Assembly (NCBI GenBank): GCA_050701115.1
Contig: JBOHER010000286.1
Span: forward strand, 1-14,083
Origin: JBOHER01 sp050701115
GTDB taxonomy: Bacteria > Actinomycetota > Actinomycetes > Mycobacteriales > Pseudonocardiaceae
Direction: 5' to 3'
DNA: 14,083 nt
The notes beneath the pieces are model-generated. The model worked only from the letters and a program-made list of their open reading frames with translations. It did not search any database and was not told the DNA's origin. Both the position numbers and the translations under genes were made by a program. Below are positions 1-6,607 of this stretch, in pieces. Position 1 is the first letter of the stretch. The number at the start of each line of letters is the position of its first letter.

Positions 1-1
1 G

Positions 2-97
2 GTTGCGCAGCGCCTGCTGGCCATGGCCGCCGGCATCTGGCACAACTGGACCATCGGCGTGACCAGCAAACGGTCGCTGATCGCCTTCGATCACTGA
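2..97 (+). CDS. IS982-like transposase, C-terminal end (partial)
   Basis: An open frame entering from the left edge encodes 31 residues ending ...AGIWHNW...KRSLIAFDH and a TGA stop. The pattern 'RxLAxxAxIWHN...RSLxAyDH' at the extreme C-terminus is, from memory, typical of IS982-family transposases of actinomycetes (DDE transposases that move an insertion sequence by cut and paste). The catalytic part lies outside the window, so completeness cannot be judged. The right terminal inverted repeat should lie a few tens of bases downstream, and the A/T-richer stretch at about 105-130 is a candidate. Without the left end it cannot be confirmed. An IS5-type assignment is the main alternative. Confidence 0.7.
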   Translation, partial: VAQRLLAMAAGIWHNWTIGVTSKRSLIAFDH

Positions 98-191
98 ACG
101 TCAACTTCACGGAATCATTCGTCTAGACTTTGCAGCCGGTGAGAGCGGCACCGCGGTAGTTTCTTCACTTCAGCTCGGAGGGCGCACAGGC

Positions 192-3100
192 ATGCACACG
201 GCTCCGGTGCTCGCGGTCGTGGTGTGCCATGACGGTGAAGCCTGGTTACCGCTCGCGCTCTCGGCGCTACGGCGCAGTACGGTGCGCCCGCATCGCGTCA
301 TCGCGGTGGACACCGGCTCGACCGATCGCACCGCCATCCTGCTCGCCGATGCGCAGTCCGGCGAGAACCGGATTCTCGATGATGTGCTCACCCTGACGGC
401 AGGCACCGGGTTCGCCGAAGCCGTCGCGGCCGGGGTGGAGCACGCCACCGCGCGGTTCGACGATGCCGGGGACTGGCTCTGGCTGCTGCACGACGACTGC
501 GCACCGGAAGCCGATTGCCTTGCCACCCTGCTCAACGCCGCGGCGGCCGCGCCGTCCGCGGGTGTGCTCGGTCCGCTCGCTGTCGACTGGGCCGATCCGC
601 GGCTGATCGTGGAAGCGGGCCTGTCCACCGACGCCTCCGGCCACCGCCGCTCCGATGCCGGCATCGGCGAGCGCAGCAGGCCGGGGCGGGCGGACCAGGA
701 TCACGGACGCGCTGAGCAGAGCACCGAGGTGCTCGCCATGCCCAGCGCCGGATCGCTCATCCAGCGGGAGTTGTGGGACACCCTCGGTGGGTTCGATGAC
801 GAGTTCGCGCTGTGCCGGGAAGATCTCGACTTCGGGTGGCGCGCCAACGTCGCAGGCCGGACCGTGCTCTGCGTGCCCCGGGCCCGGATCCGCCATGTGC
901 GGGCCGCCGGCAGCGGGCAGCGGGTAGCGGGCGCGCTGCGCGATGGCGGCGTCATCCCGGATTCGGTGGCCGCTGCCGACCGCGCCTACGGCCTGCGCAC
1001 GTTCCTGGTCAACTGTTCCGGCCTGTCCTTCGTGCTGGGCGTGCCGAGACTGACGGTGCTGTCCGTGTTACGGGGCGTCGGCTTCGCGCTGATCAAGGAA
1101 GGCATGCGGGCCAGGGCGGAGTTCACCGCGGTTCGCTACCTGCTCGGCGGGCATGGGGGCCTCCGTGCTGCCCGTGCGGAACGGGCCGGGCTGCGCGCGC
1201 AGGCGGCTCGGTCGCGGCGGACAGGACCAGCGAAATACCGGCGTAACGGCGGCGTGCGCGGTCTGTTCATCGGCAGGCCAACCCGACTACGGCATGCCAT
1301 GCGGGCAGGCGTGCTGCACCTGGTGCGGCGCGGGGTCGCGACTGAGGCCGCGCTCGGCCGGTTGCCCGAGTCCGCAGGCGTGCAGTCCGCATGGGTGCCG
1401 CCGGAGGCGATGCGTGCGCGCCGCGGTGCGCCCGCGATCGCCTCCGCCCAGGCGCGCGCCGTGGTCGCGGTGCCCGTCCACGAGGATGCGGTCGAAGCGT
1501 CCACGGCCACCGACACCGAGGTGGCAGTGGGCGATGCTGCGCGGCCTGCGGAGGCGCCAGCGGTCCGCCGGCCCGCCCCGAGGACCGCGGGCGGTGCGGC
1601 CGCACCATCCGGCTTGGTGTTCGTCGAGGTCAGCCGCAGGCGCATCCTGGCGGCGACCTTGTTCGCACCACCGGTACTGCTGGTGCTCGCGTTGACCGCC
1701 CTTGCCATGGTGGTCAACGGAGGCAGGCTCGGGCTGGACCTGACCGGCGGGCGCTTGCTGCCGGTGGGTGACCTCGGCCAGGTGTGGTCTAGTTACCTGG
1801 CGGGCTGGCATCCCATCGGCGGCGGCACCTCTGCGCAGGCTCCCGCCGCGCTCGCGGTGCTCGGCGTGCTCGGCGGCCTCTTCCTTCCGCTCGGCGGCCC
1901 GGCGGCCGCGGTCGCCGTGCTGCTCATCCTGGACATCCCACTGGCCGGGCTGAGCGCCTACCTGGCCACCCGCAGGCTGCGGGTACGCCGCTGGGTGCGT
2001 GCGCTGGTCGCCGCGGGCTATGCGGTGTTGCCACCAGCCACCGTCGCGGTCGCGCAGGGGCGGCTCGATGTGGTCGTGGTGCACCTGCTGCTGCCCTTGG
2101 TGATCGCCGGTGTGGCCGGCGTGCTGCGGCCTCGAGACGGCGGTGCCCGCTGGCTGTCGGCGTCGGTCACGGTGGCGCTCGGGCTGGCGCTGCTCGGCGC
2201 GTTCTCCCCGTTGGTGCACATGCTGGTGCTGGTCGGGCTGTTGGTCGGCTTCGTCGTGGTGAACTCGACGACCCGGATGGCCCGCCGGGTCGCTTCGGTG
2301 GCGACCGTGGTGCTGCTGCCGATCGCGCTGCTGCTGCCCTGGCCGACGATGGTGCTCCGGCATCCCGAGGTGCTGCTGCACGGGGTCGGCGGCCGGGTGG
2401 GCGAGGTGCCGGTCACCGGGGTCGAGATGTTCTCGCTCGACCCCGGAGGTCCGGGTGCGCTGCCGATCGGTGCGGTGCTTGTGGTCACCGCGCTGATCGC
2501 GCTGATCGTGCGCCCGACCATCCGGTCGCTTGCCGGATTGGGCATCGGCCTGCTTGGCGTCGCCGGAGTCGCGATCGTGCAACTGGTGCCTGCCACCCCG
2601 CTGATCGGCGGTGCCGCGCGGCACGGGTGGACCGGTGCGCCGTTGATCGGGGTCGGGATCGGTTTGCTGGCCATCGTCCTTGCGGCGAGCTATCAGGAGC
2701 GGGGCGCGGCTCGTCGGTCCGGAACACGGCTGCCGCTGCAGTTGGCCGCACTGGGTGGGGTCGTCGTGCTCGCGGTGTTCGTGGTCTCCGCTGCGGTCGT
2801 CGGACCGGCAGGGCCTTTGCGGCAGGCGGAGTCCGTGCGTCTTGCCGCTCCGCTGGCCGCCGAACTGGCCGACACCGGGCGTTCGGTGCTGGTCCTCAAC
2901 GCCGAGGGTGAGCCGCCCCGCCAGACCGGCGGCGGGATGCCCGCGTTCGGTGACGACGATTACGCGTTGCCCCCGGATGCCTCGCAACGGCTGCTCATGT
3001 GGCAGAACATGCTCATCGGTGGCCCGGGAGTGCCGTCGGCGCCGCCGCAGGTCGTCCGCGATGTTGTCGCGTCCGCGAGCGCGGCAGGCGTGTTGTTCGT

Positions 3101-3611
3101 CGTGCTGCCGCCGGGCGTGGATTCCGCCGCGCTGATCGGCGCGGGTGGCGAAGTAGTGACCACTGCCGCGCCCACGGTCGACGGCAGGCAGGTCGTGCGG
3201 TTGAAGCCCGTCAGCGGGCAGGTCACGCTGATCGCGCCCGAGTTGAGCAGGCTCGCGGTCGGCGGCAAGGCACCGCTCGGTGACATCGAGGGCGAGGGCG
3301 TGGCGCCGGTCGATGCCGGCCTGCCCGAGGTGCGGGTGCGGGTGTCCGACGGCCCCGGTGGCAGGCTGCTCGTGCTGGCGGCCAACCTGGAGGCGGGCTG
3401 GCGGGCCACGGTCGACGGCGAGCCCAAGCCGATCGTGCCCGCATGGGGGCATCAGGTCGGGGTGGAGGTGCCCACCCGCGAATCTGAGGTCGTGGTGGAA
3501 AACCCGAAGACGGCACGCAACATGCTGCTGCTCGGCCAGGTCGGCGCGGTGTTGTTCACCCTGCTCACCGCGATCCCCGCCCGCTCTGGCCGGGCTAGCC
3601 GCCCTCGATGA
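192..3611 (+). CDS. Large membrane glycosyltransferase (GT2 domain fused to multi-TM domain)
   Basis: This 1139-residue protein probably transfers a sugar to a cell-envelope polysaccharide or lipid at the membrane; donor and acceptor are unknown. Residues 1-240 form a GT-A family-2 domain: an N-terminal beta strand, the VIAVDTGSTDRT nucleotide-binding segment (36-47), a DXD-like HDDCAP motif (100-105), and GGFDDEFALCREDLDFGWR (199-217), the usual acceptor/catalytic ED region. An Ala/Arg-rich low-complexity linker spans about 320-475. About ten hydrophobic helices follow between 484 and 870, then about 240 probably extracytoplasmic residues, and a last helix near 1110-1128. The ATG is preceded by GGAGGG (177-182) with a 9-nt gap. 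The 3' end overlaps the convergent zincin gene by 17 bp. Its place beside the mannose-activation genes suggests mannan or lipoglycan work, which is inference. The GT2 call is firm; the specific function is not. Confidence 0.85.
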   Translation: MHTAPVLAVVVCHDGEAWLPLALSALRRSTVRPHRVIAVDTGSTDRTAILLADAQSGENRILDDVLTLTAGTGFAEAVAAGVEHATARFDDAGDWLWLLHDDCAPEADCLATLLNAAAAAPSAGVLGPLAVDWADPRLIVEAGLSTDASGHRRSDAGIGERSRPGRADQDHGRAEQSTEVLAMPSAGSLIQRELWDTLGGFDDEFALCREDLDFGWRANVAGRTVLCVPRARIRHVRAAGSGQRVAGALRDGGVIPDSVAAADRAYGLRTFLVNCSGLSFVLGVPRLTVLSVLRGVGFALIKEGMRARAEFTAVRYLLGGHGGLRAARAERAGLRAQAARSRRTGPAKYRRNGGVRGLFIGRPTRLRHAMRAGVLHLVRRGVATEAALGRLPESAGVQSAWVPPEAMRARRGAPAIASAQARAVVAVPVHEDAVEASTATDTEVAVGDAARPAEAPAVRRPAPRTAGGAAAPSGLVFVEVSRRRILAATLFAPPVLLVLALTALAMVVNGGRLGLDLTGGRLLPVGDLGQVWSSYLAGWHPIGGGTSAQAPAALAVLGVLGGLFLPLGGPAAAVAVLLILDIPLAGLSAYLATRRLRVRRWVRALVAAGYAVLPPATVAVAQGRLDVVVVHLLLPLVIAGVAGVLRPRDGGARWLSASVTVALGLALLGAFSPLVHMLVLVGLLVGFVVVNSTTRMARRVASVATVVLLPIALLLPWPTMVLRHPEVLLHGVGGRVGEVPVTGVEMFSLDPGGPGALPIGAVLVVTALIALIVRPTIRSLAGLGIGLLGVAGVAIVQLVPATPLIGGAARHGWTGAPLIGVGIGLLAIVLAASYQERGAARRSGTRLPLQLAALGGVVVLAVFVVSAAVVGPAGPLRQAESVRLAAPLAAELADTGRSVLVLNAEGEPPRQTGGGMPAFGDDDYALPPDASQRLLMWQNMLIGGPGVPSAPPQVVRDVVASASAAGVLFVVLPPGVDSAALIGAGGEVVTTAAPTVDGRQVVRLKPVSGQVTLIAPELSRLAVGGKAPLGDIEGEGVAPVDAGLPEVRVRVSDGPGGRLLVLAANLEAGWRATVDGEPKPIVPAWGHQVGVEVPTRESEVVVENPKTARNMLLLGQVGAVLFTLLTAIPARSGRASRPR

Positions 3612-4056
3612 CGTCGGGCTCGATGCCGAGGTATGCCGCGACTTGTTCGATCAGCACATCGTGTACCAGGTCGGCGAGTTCGAGTGGGTCTTTCGCGCGC
3701 GCTTCCAGCGGCCGCCGGTACAGCACGATCCGCGCCCGGGTGGGCATGCCCGCGTGATCAACACCCGCGGGCACCAGCCGGGACAGCGGGATCTTGCCGT
3801 CGTGCAGCACCCCGTCGTTGTTCGCCTGCCGGGCGGTGCGGCGCACATCGGGAACCTCGTCGACGGCGACATCCAGCTTGGTCAGCTCGCTGTGCCAGCG
3901 GGCCTCGATCGGCGTCAGCGCCTCGATGACCAGGGCGTCGAACCGCTCGGATCGACTGGCCGCCGCGGGCAGCGACGCGGGAATCAGCGGACCACGCAGA
4001 CCACGTCCGCGCCGATCACGGCGGGGGCGGTACCGCCTGCGAGAGCTGCGAGTCAT
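3595..4056 (-). CDS. Zincin-like metallopeptidase-family protein (Rv3259-like), zinc motif degenerate
   Basis: This 153-residue protein is read from ATG at 4056; a GTG 6 nt upstream (4062) is an alternative start. It has a very basic, Arg-rich N-terminus (residues 1-20), then a region resembling the actinobacterial 'metallopeptidase family' (Zincin_1, PF06262): ...FDALVIEALTPIE... (39-51), a ...IVLYRRPLEARAKD segment (110-123), and a C-terminal helix LVHDVLIEQVAAYLG (130-144). Active family members have HExxH there; this protein reads H132-D-V-L-I, so the catalytic Glu and second His are missing and peptidase activity is unlikely. Its divergent position next to DUF3499 matches the Rv3259/Rv3258c arrangement of mycobacteria. 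A longer in-frame extension up to 4488 runs antisense through DUF3499 and is rejected as the start. Function unknown. Confidence 0.8.
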   Translation of the reverse strand: MTRSSRRRYRPRRDRRGRGLRGPLIPASLPAAASRSERFDALVIEALTPIEARWHSELTKLDVAVDEVPDVRRTARQANNDGVLHDGKIPLSRLVPAGVDHAGMPTRARIVLYRRPLEARAKDPLELADLVHDVLIEQVAAYLGIEPDVIEGG

Positions 4057-4149
4057 TCCCACAACCGCCAAGGGTACGCGGAGGCACCGGTCCAACACTC
4101 CCGAGTGGCGTACCGGTGTGCCTACCCATGCGTAACGGCCGCAGGCGAT

Positions 4150-4521
4150 ATGGTCTGCCACGTGCCGAGCGTTCGCGTGTGTTCCCGAACCGGGTGTCTC
4201 CTGCCCGCAGTCGCCACGCTGACCTACGCCTACAGCGATTCGACGGCCGTGGTCGGTCCGTTGGCGACCGCGTCCGAACCGCACTCGTACGACCTGTGCG
4301 AACAGCACGCCGTGCGGTTGACCGCACCGAAGGGCTGGGAGGTCGTACGGCACGCGGGCGAGTTCGCCTCGGCGGAACCCTCGGTCGACGAGCTCACCGC
4401 GCTCGCCGAAGCGGTCCGCGAGGCAGGCCGGTTCGATCGTCCGGCGCCTGCCAATGAATCCGAAGCGTCCTCGGGTCGACGGGGCCACCTGCGGGTCCTG
4501 CCCGACCCTGTTAACCGCTGA
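4150..4521 (+). CDS. DUF3499 family protein (Rv3258c-like)
   Basis: This 123-residue small conserved actinobacterial protein has no assigned function. A probable metal-binding knuckle is visible: CSRTGC (CX4C) near the N-terminus, then a LCEQH (CxxH) motif downstream. Between them lies the family-typical core ...VATLTYAYSDSTAVVGPLAT... with ...APKGWEVVRH after it. It ends RRGHLRVLPDPVNR. The open frame continues far upstream, but family length and the conserved region argue for ATG 4150 or the in-frame GTG 4162; neither has a strong ribosome site. It is divergent from the zincin, with a 93-bp shared promoter region. It normally sits directly before the phosphomannomutase gene. Here about 2.1 kb intervenes, and its last ten or so codons are repeated at 6608-6653, so the C-terminus may be of foreign origin. 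Confidence 0.85.
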   Translation: MVCHVPSVRVCSRTGCLLPAVATLTYAYSDSTAVVGPLATASEPHSYDLCEQHAVRLTAPKGWEVVRHAGEFASAEPSVDELTALAEAVREAGRFDRPAPANESEASSGRRGHLRVLPDPVNR

Positions 4522-4523
4522 GG
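4477..4523 (+). repeat. Direct repeat, left copy (3' end of DUF3499 gene)
   Basis: This is the left copy of an imperfect direct repeat whose partner is at 6608-6653. The core 4483-4507 matches 6614-6638 at 24 of 25 positions. Homology continues through the stop codon to the shared CTGAGG with scattered differences and a 1-nt gap. Both copies encode RRGHLRVLPD, but the two Arg codons differ (CGA CGG here, AGG CGC there). Here the frame ends in a proper TGA. It marks the left boundary of the inserted cassette. Confidence 0.85.
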
Positions 4524-4524
4524 G

Positions 4525-4764
4525 TTATCGCAGGCTGCTTTCTCGGTGGTGCAAGATGCACTGCTCTCCGGATCGCTCCTGATCGAGGACGGGCCGTCCA
4601 CAGTGACAGACCGGGGTGGGGCCCCAGCCAGCCGGTCTTGAGACTCCGCCTTGGGTGTTGACGCTGGTGGCGGCCCGCCCATCGTGCCACCTATCGCGGA
4701 ACGGTGGTAGTACCCCGTTCGGGGCCAAGTTGGTGCTCGGCTGGCGTGAGCGGGTCGGGGTCAA
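4525..4764 (-). CDS. Small Cys/His-rich hypothetical protein
   Basis: This is a possible 79-residue protein of unrecognised family. Its C-terminal third carries VCHCGRPV...GEQCILHH, a Cys/His spacing that could form a small zinc-binding knuckle; the first half is polar and Pro/Arg-rich. The only upstream start is a TTG at 4764, 16 nt after the stop of the next minus-strand gene and without a clear ribosome site, so the N-terminus is uncertain. The TAA stop lies just inside the left direct repeat (ends 4523), so the reading frame fits the cassette edge exactly. It is the last of three tightly spaced minus-strand ORFs. It could be spurious, but the metal-site-like tail and the spacing favour a real gene. 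Confidence 0.45.
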   Translation of the reverse strand: MTPTRSRQPSTNLAPNGVLPPFRDRWHDGRAATSVNTQGGVSRPAGWGPTPVCHCGRPVLDQERSGEQCILHHRESSLR

Positions 4765-4780
4765 CTCGCGCCAGCCGAGG

Positions 4781-4996
4781 TCAACGGGGTGCGTCGATCA
4801 CGCGCGGCGGCGGCGCGTCTAGCGTGCAGTCGTCGAGTTCGTCGGCGCGCGCGGTCATGTCCGTGGCCACGCAACGGAGAAGATCGCTCAGTTCGCGGAG
4901 CTGATCGGCAGGAAGGTAACCGTCATGCAGGTCATCCATCATCCGGACCGTCGCTCGGCCCATTCCGGCGTTCACCCGGGCGAGGAACGCCAGCAC
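4781..4996 (-). CDS. Small hypothetical protein, helical
   Basis: This 71-residue acidic protein starts at GTG 4996, 16 nt downstream of the preceding minus-strand stop. An internal ATG (residue 12) is an alternative start. The central part (GRATVRMMDDLHDGYLPADQLRELSDLLRCVATDMTARADEL, in two adjoining halves) looks amphipathic and alpha-helical, with regular Leu spacing and no membrane segment or signal peptide. Its composition is that of a genuine small soluble protein rather than a shadow frame. The family is not recognised by name; small proteins of this kind commonly sit near XRE/DUF397 regulators in Pseudonocardiales (recollection, not checked). No function is proposed. Confidence 0.6.
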   Translation of the reverse strand: MLAFLARVNAGMGRATVRMMDDLHDGYLPADQLRELSDLLRCVATDMTARADELDDCTLDAPPPRVIDAPR

Positions 4997-5012
4997 TCAC
5001 GGTCGCGCTTGA

Positions 5013-5357
5013 TCACGCCGACCTCCGTGCGTTGGCAGCCTGGGCGGCCATCTGGTGGGCGCGCTGAGTGTGTGCCCACTGGTCGGCCAGCGTGGCGATG
5101 ATGCCGGGCTCGTTCCACCGATCGGCCGACGGCGAGGGCATCCAATCGACAACCGGGTGCCGCCCGGTCAGGGGCACGAGGCCGGGGTGCGAGTCTTCGA
5201 TCACGGTCACCCGGCTGGCGTTCGCGACTCGCCCCCGCTGCACGGCGACGTAATGGTCCGAGCGCGTCCACGAGAACGTAAACCCATGCCGATAGATCTC
5301 ACACCTGGCGCCAGTCGCGTCGTACGGATGGGTCAGACCTGGCGGTAACTCACGCAT
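5013..5357 (-). CDS. Hypothetical protein, first gene of minus-strand cluster
   Basis: This 114-residue protein starts at ATG 5357, with a good GGGAGG site about 5 nt upstream on the minus strand. It shows a probable beta-rich N-terminal part (RCEIYRHGFTFSWTRSDHYVAVQRGR) and a C-terminal helix rich in Ala, Gln and His (ATLADQWAHTQRAHQMAAQAANARR). There is no signal peptide, membrane helix or known catalytic motif. It heads a minus-strand run with the two smaller ORFs (gaps of 16 nt each) and is divergent from the XRE regulator, whose candidate operator repeats lie 26-60 bp upstream of this start. That layout suggests control by that regulator (inference). The family is not recognised. Confidence 0.65.
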   Translation of the reverse strand: MRELPPGLTHPYDATGARCEIYRHGFTFSWTRSDHYVAVQRGRVANASRVTVIEDSHPGLVPLTGRHPVVDWMPSPSADRWNEPGIIATLADQWAHTQRAHQMAAQAANARRSA

Positions 5358-5380
5358 GGGAGCCTCCCAATAGGCTTCTG

Positions 5381-5417
5381 GTGATACCGCAGTGGTACCA
5401 GCGGTACCAGCGGTACT
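5381..5417. promoter_or_regulatory. GGTACC iteron-like repeats, candidate operator
   Basis: Two exact tandem 9-bp units GGTACCAGC (5394-5402, 5403-5411) are followed by a partial third, GGTACT (5412-5417), and preceded by a related GATACC at 5383-5388. Each full unit contains the palindrome GGTACC, and a further GGTACC lies at 5513-5518 in the first codons of the regulator. The array sits between divergent genes. It covers the likely -35 region of the minus-strand gene if the minus-strand TATCAC (5386-5381) is its -10. Binding by the XRE/DUF5753 protein is inferred from position only. Confidence 0.5.
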
Positions 5418-5493
5418 GATCCAAAAGTGTCAGTCTAACCGCTGGGTCGCAATGCACCAATCAGGCGACGCTCCATTACAACCTGCGCATGCG

Positions 5494-5506
5494 TATCCTC
5501 TGGTGC
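5494..5506 (+). promoter_or_regulatory. Possible -10 for a leaderless regulator transcript
   Basis: TATCCT (5494-5499) lies 7 nt before ATG 5507, the spacing expected when transcription starts at the A of the start codon. No ribosome site precedes that ATG, which fits a leaderless mRNA, common in actinobacteria. No convincing -35 is visible at 17-18 bp, so an activator or another start (ATG 5489) is possible. Confidence 0.35.
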
Positions 5507-6352
5507 ATGGCTGGTACCACCCCCAAGGCGCGGGCGCTGGGCTCAGAACTCCGCAATGCCCGCGAAGCTGCCAAGATCGGTCTCCGGCAACTGGCCGGTC
5601 TGCTCGAAACGTCGCACGCGACCGTGTCACGCTGGGAGACCGGGCAGCGCTCACCTCGACCCGAAGACGTGGCCGCCTACCTCGCCAAAGTCGACGCTCC
5701 CGCTGAGCAGCGCGAGCAACTCGTCGAGCTCGCCCGCGACCCCGACGGGTCGCACTGGCTTTCCGTGGGCATGCCCGAGCAACACCGCCAACTCGCCGCA
5801 CTATTGGAGATCGAGCGGTCCGCAACCGAGATCACCACCGTGTCACCGCTGCTGATTCCCGGACTGCTTCAGACCGCGGACTATGCGCGAGCGATCATGA
5901 CCAGAGCGGAGGTCGACCGGGACCAGATCGACATGCGCGTCGCCGTACGCGTTGGCCGACGCGAAGCGATCACCAGAAAGAACCCCGCTCGACTCCGCGC
6001 GTTCGTGTGGGAACCGGTGCTCAACCAACTCATCGGCGGCCCCGAGGTGATGGCCGATCAGCTTCGCGCGCTGATCGAGTACAGCGCGATGCCCAACGTG
6101 GACCTTCGGGTGATTCCTACGCGATGCGATTGGTATCCGGGATTGGCCGGTCCGTTCGTACTCGCGGCGTTCGACGGCCGCGACGCGGTCGTGCATTTGG
6201 AGAACCAGCTCTCGGGGCTGTTTCTGCATGACCCGGACGAGGTGAAGGAATACCAAGACGCGGTGGATAGGATTCGGGGAGTGGCGATGAGCCCCGAAGG
6301 GTCAACGGAGCTCATCGCCGATGTAATCAACGGCAAGGAGACAGCGCCATGA
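5507..6352 (+). CDS. XRE-family transcriptional regulator with DUF5753 domain
   Basis: This is a 281-residue DNA-binding regulator. Residues 11-65 form an XRE-type helix-turn-helix (LRQLAGLLETSHATVSRWETGQ, in two adjoining parts, is the HTH core). Residues about 95-270 match DUF5753, the presumed sensing domain, with the typical ...SPLLIPGLLQTADYARA... segment (113-129), a VGRRE stretch, and a C-terminal ...VVHLENQLSGLFL region. Such proteins are abundant in actinomycetes, nearly always beside a DUF397 gene as here; some control secondary metabolism or development. ATG 5507 is chosen because homologs usually begin close to this MAGTTPKARAL-like sequence; ATG 5489 in frame would add six residues. 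The stop overlaps the next start (ATGA), so the two are translationally coupled. The targets are probably its own region with GGTACC repeats (inference). Confidence 0.9.
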   Translation: MAGTTPKARALGSELRNAREAAKIGLRQLAGLLETSHATVSRWETGQRSPRPEDVAAYLAKVDAPAEQREQLVELARDPDGSHWLSVGMPEQHRQLAALLEIERSATEITTVSPLLIPGLLQTADYARAIMTRAEVDRDQIDMRVAVRVGRREAITRKNPARLRAFVWEPVLNQLIGGPEVMADQLRALIEYSAMPNVDLRVIPTRCDWYPGLAGPFVLAAFDGRDAVVHLENQLSGLFLHDPDEVKEYQDAVDRIRGVAMSPEGSTELIADVINGKETAP

Positions 6353-6549
6353 CCGTACCGGAGCGTCCCGACAAGTGGCGTAAGGCGAGCTACAGCGCCC
6401 AGACCGACAGCTGCGTCGAGGTCAAGTTCACCGATGACGCGGTTCTGGTGCGTGACACAAAGGACCGGTCGAAGCCCGCGCACAGCTACACCCGGGCCGA
6501 GTGGGCGGCGTTTCTCGCGGGCGCCAAGGATGGCGAGTTCGACCTCTGA
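6349..6549 (+). CDS. DUF397 domain-containing protein
   Basis: This 66-residue protein is an almost complete DUF397 domain (PF04149): W-RKASYS near residue 10, a cysteine-containing DSCVEV strand, VLVRDTKD, and the terminal W..FL.GAK.GEFDL. The biochemical role is unknown. DUF397 proteins are the constant partners of XRE/DUF5753 regulators and have been proposed to act as their antagonists or co-regulators. The start ATG overlaps the regulator's stop by 4 nt and is preceded by AAGGAG (6335-6340) at 8 nt. A strong terminator follows 15 nt after the stop, closing a two-gene operon. Confidence 0.92.
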   Translation: MTVPERPDKWRKASYSAQTDSCVEVKFTDDAVLVRDTKDRSKPAHSYTRAEWAAFLAGAKDGEFDL

Positions 6550-6563
6550 CCCGCACGCGCGCG

Positions 6564-6601
6564 AAACGGCCCAGCATCCCCGACGGATTGCTGGGCCGTT
6601 T
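6564..6601 (+). terminator. Intrinsic terminator of the XRE-DUF397 operon
   Basis: There is a perfect 13-bp inverted repeat (AAACGGCCCAGCA / TGCTGGGCCGTTT) with a 12-nt loop, ending in a short T run. It lies directly after DUF397 and only 6 bp before the right direct-repeat copy, so it closes the cassette. The symmetrical A/T ends could make it work in both directions. Confidence 0.85.
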
Positions 6602-6607
6602 GCCGTC

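Noticed and set aside
1287..3452. 721-codon open frame on the minus strand opposite the glycosyltransferase
   Set aside because: It is rich in His, Arg, Gln, Asp and Pro with no domain-like pattern. It is the antisense shadow expected of G/C-biased third positions, and the plus strand has clear GT2 motifs.
3280..4149. Upstream extension of the DUF3499 frame
   Set aside because: It runs across the 3' end of the glycosyltransferase and the antisense of the zincin gene. DUF3499 proteins are about 100-130 residues and begin near the first Cys pair.
4057..4488. N-terminal extension of the zincin frame (297 residues in total)
   Set aside because: It is antisense to DUF3499 and not similar to the family; ATG 4056 gives a normal length.
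5381..5417. CRISPR array or plasmid-type replication origin
   Set aside because: The repeats are only 9 bp, two to three copies without spacers, and no Rep or Cas gene is nearby; an operator is the simpler reading.
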